Part shown: one piece after another, positions 63,163 through 64,000 of the stretch
Position numbering within the stretch: position 1 is the stretch's first letter
Layout: each line of letters opens with the position of its first letter
From: Myxacorys chilensis ATA2-1-KO14
GTDB taxonomy: Bacteria; Cyanobacteriota; Cyanobacteriia; Leptolyngbyales; Leptolyngbyaceae
DNA: 64,000 nt
Direction of reading: 5' to 3'
Assembly (NCBI GenBank): GCA_019359275.1
Contig: JAHHHP010000004.1
Span: forward strand, 1-64,000
The notes under the pieces: generated by a model
What the model saw: only the letters and a program-made list of their open reading frames with translations
Told to the model about the DNA's origin: nothing
Databases searched by the model: none
Program-made: the position numbers and the translations under genes

Positions 63163-64000
63163 ATGCCTTCGTTTGGGCTGTATACGCTGGCTAATGATAC
63201 TGTATTTGATCAATTTGTTGCTTTACTCAATAGCATTGAGCAAAATGTTGGTTCAGATATTCCTATCTGTGTCATTCCCTATAATCGCAATATTGAGAAA
63301 ACACAACGCGAAATCAATACCCGCAAGAACGTAACGCTGTTTGATAATTGGTTAGCGATCGAGCGATGGGATAACTTCTTTAATAGCGTTTGGCAGTTTC
63401 ACCCCCGCGCAACCGACTCAAAGTCAAGCCGTCCGGGCTGGTATGGCGGATTTGTGCATCGCAAATTTGCCGCGTTTGATGGCAGATTTGATCAATTTAT
63501 CTTCTACGATGCGGATACATTAGCAATGAAGCCGATCGACGATATGGTGAGTCAGCTTCAAGATTACGACCTGATTTTTAACGATTGGGAACACGCAAAA
63601 CGTCGCGACCTAACAGAACTTAATCTTGACGTGATCGAGCCTGCAATTGCACTTCAAGAAGCAGAGATTCGTCCGTTGTTGCACTGTGATAGTTTCTTCG
63701 CAGCGCGGCGCGGTATGTTTAACGATGCAACGCTGATGCAGTTAAAACAACGCTTGGTGGACGGTCAAGAACTAAATTGGATTCGCGATCGCTCGTGGTG
63801 GTCAAGTTCAGGCATGTTTAACTATCTGACCTTGGCTCAAGAGTGCACGATGTTTAACTTTACGCTTAGTCCTAACGGTTCCGATCGGACGGGCAACTGT
63901 GCTAACGCTGATCCGTTTATCAACCAAGACAACGTTCTCTATAACAAAGATGGATTGAAGCCCATTCATCGCATTCACTACATGAGCTATGCATCAAAGG
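63163..64000 (+). CDS. Partial GT-A-like sugar-transferase family protein (runs off the window)
   Basis: The open frame from ATG 63163 (AGGAG seven bases upstream) runs without a stop for 279 codons to the window end. It starts MPSFGLYTLANDTVFDQFV and contains the DxD-like metal motif FIFYDADTLAMKPIDD (about 121-136), as in GT-A glycosyltransferases, followed by HCDSFFAARRGMF. It resembles a cyanobacterial family that I recall under the name Npun_R2821/Npun_R2823. The C-terminus is not seen. It is divergent from the GT4 gene, with 128 bp between starts, so both probably belong to one glycan locus continuing to the right. Confidence 0.75.
   Translation, partial: MPSFGLYTLANDTVFDQFVALLNSIEQNVGSDIPICVIPYNRNIEKTQREINTRKNVTLFDNWLAIERWDNFFNSVWQFHPRATDSKSSRPGWYGGFVHRKFAAFDGRFDQFIFYDADTLAMKPIDDMVSQLQDYDLIFNDWEHAKRRDLTELNLDVIEPAIALQEAEIRPLLHCDSFFAARRGMFNDATLMQLKQRLVDGQELNWIRDRSWWSSSGMFNYLTLAQECTMFNFTLSPNGSDRTGNCANADPFINQDNVLYNKDGLKPIHRIHYMSYASK

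Noticed and set aside
1..64000. tRNA, rRNA, insertion sequences or CRISPR
   Set aside because: No T-loop-like GGTTCGAATCC context with cloverleaf, no transposase-type ORF and no repeat-spacer array were seen on reading both strands.

Overview
The window is a chromosomal stretch from a cyanobacterium. Evidence for this is the very frequent GCGATCGC (HIP1) palindrome, cytochrome b6f subunit PetG, a CytM-like cytochrome, Psb29/Thf1, a GlpX-type FBP/SBPase, a CrtD-like carotenoid desaturase and an SLH-OprB porin. The mix of filament-associated families (several caspase-like proteases, pentapeptide-repeat protein, Uma2 protein, lipoxygenase) suggests a filamentous, Leptolyngbya-like organism, but the taxon is inference. 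I found no rRNA, tRNA, CRISPR array, transposase or phage structural gene.

Region 1 (1-11.5 kb) is accessory and is the most interesting part. It holds an apparently 5'-truncated bacterial gasdermin-like gene, two caspase-fold proteases (one with an EF-hand-like loop), two signal-less peptidoglycan hydrolases with matching wall-binding domains (an M15-type D,D-carboxypeptidase and a GH24 lysozyme), a CHAT protease, a trypsin-like protease with a large unassigned N-terminus, and a membrane pentapeptide-repeat protein. The CHAT protease (N-terminus) and the membrane protein (C-terminus) share a 21-residue motif built around NLAGSG that is conserved in protein but not in codons. I read this as a candidate regulated-death or conflict island in which homotypic motif contact links a membrane sensor to a protease.

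Region 2 (11.6-32.4 kb) is mainly core metabolism: argF, a threonine/serine dehydratase-like enzyme, a thioesterase, a dipeptide epimerase, a RemA-like regulator, sucD and sucC (far apart), an SDR enzyme, comF, a PpsA-like enzyme with an atypical ATP-grasp half, a lipoprotein, petG (37 aa), a CytM-like cytochrome, murD, a pair of tiny overlapping genes and glyS.

Region 3 (32.5-46.3 kb) is mostly plus-strand: a Uma2 protein, two Dpp-type permeases separated by bioF and small genes, glutaredoxin, psb29, a lipoxygenase, cynS, a CDF transporter, an MntA/HepT toxin-antitoxin pair, an M20 amidohydrolase and a HAD phosphatase. Arrays of the heptamer GGGATGA occur here in inverted orientation, and one supplies the C-terminus of the glutaredoxin.

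Region 4 (46.3-64 kb) holds a lone receiver protein, a methyltransferase-acyltransferase pair, a 1.1 kb gap with an apparent orphan transcription unit (promoter, 39-codon frame, terminator), crtD, glpX, hemA (with repeats in its leader), a DUF1778/GNAT toxin-antitoxin pair, aroA, an iron-type porin with a Fur-box-like site upstream, a membrane-anchored protein of unknown function, a GT4 glycosyltransferase and a partial GT-A-like gene running off the end. Where an upstream TTG or GTG is possible but a later ATG fits better (Shine-Dalgarno, family length, lack of overlap), I give the later start and say so.
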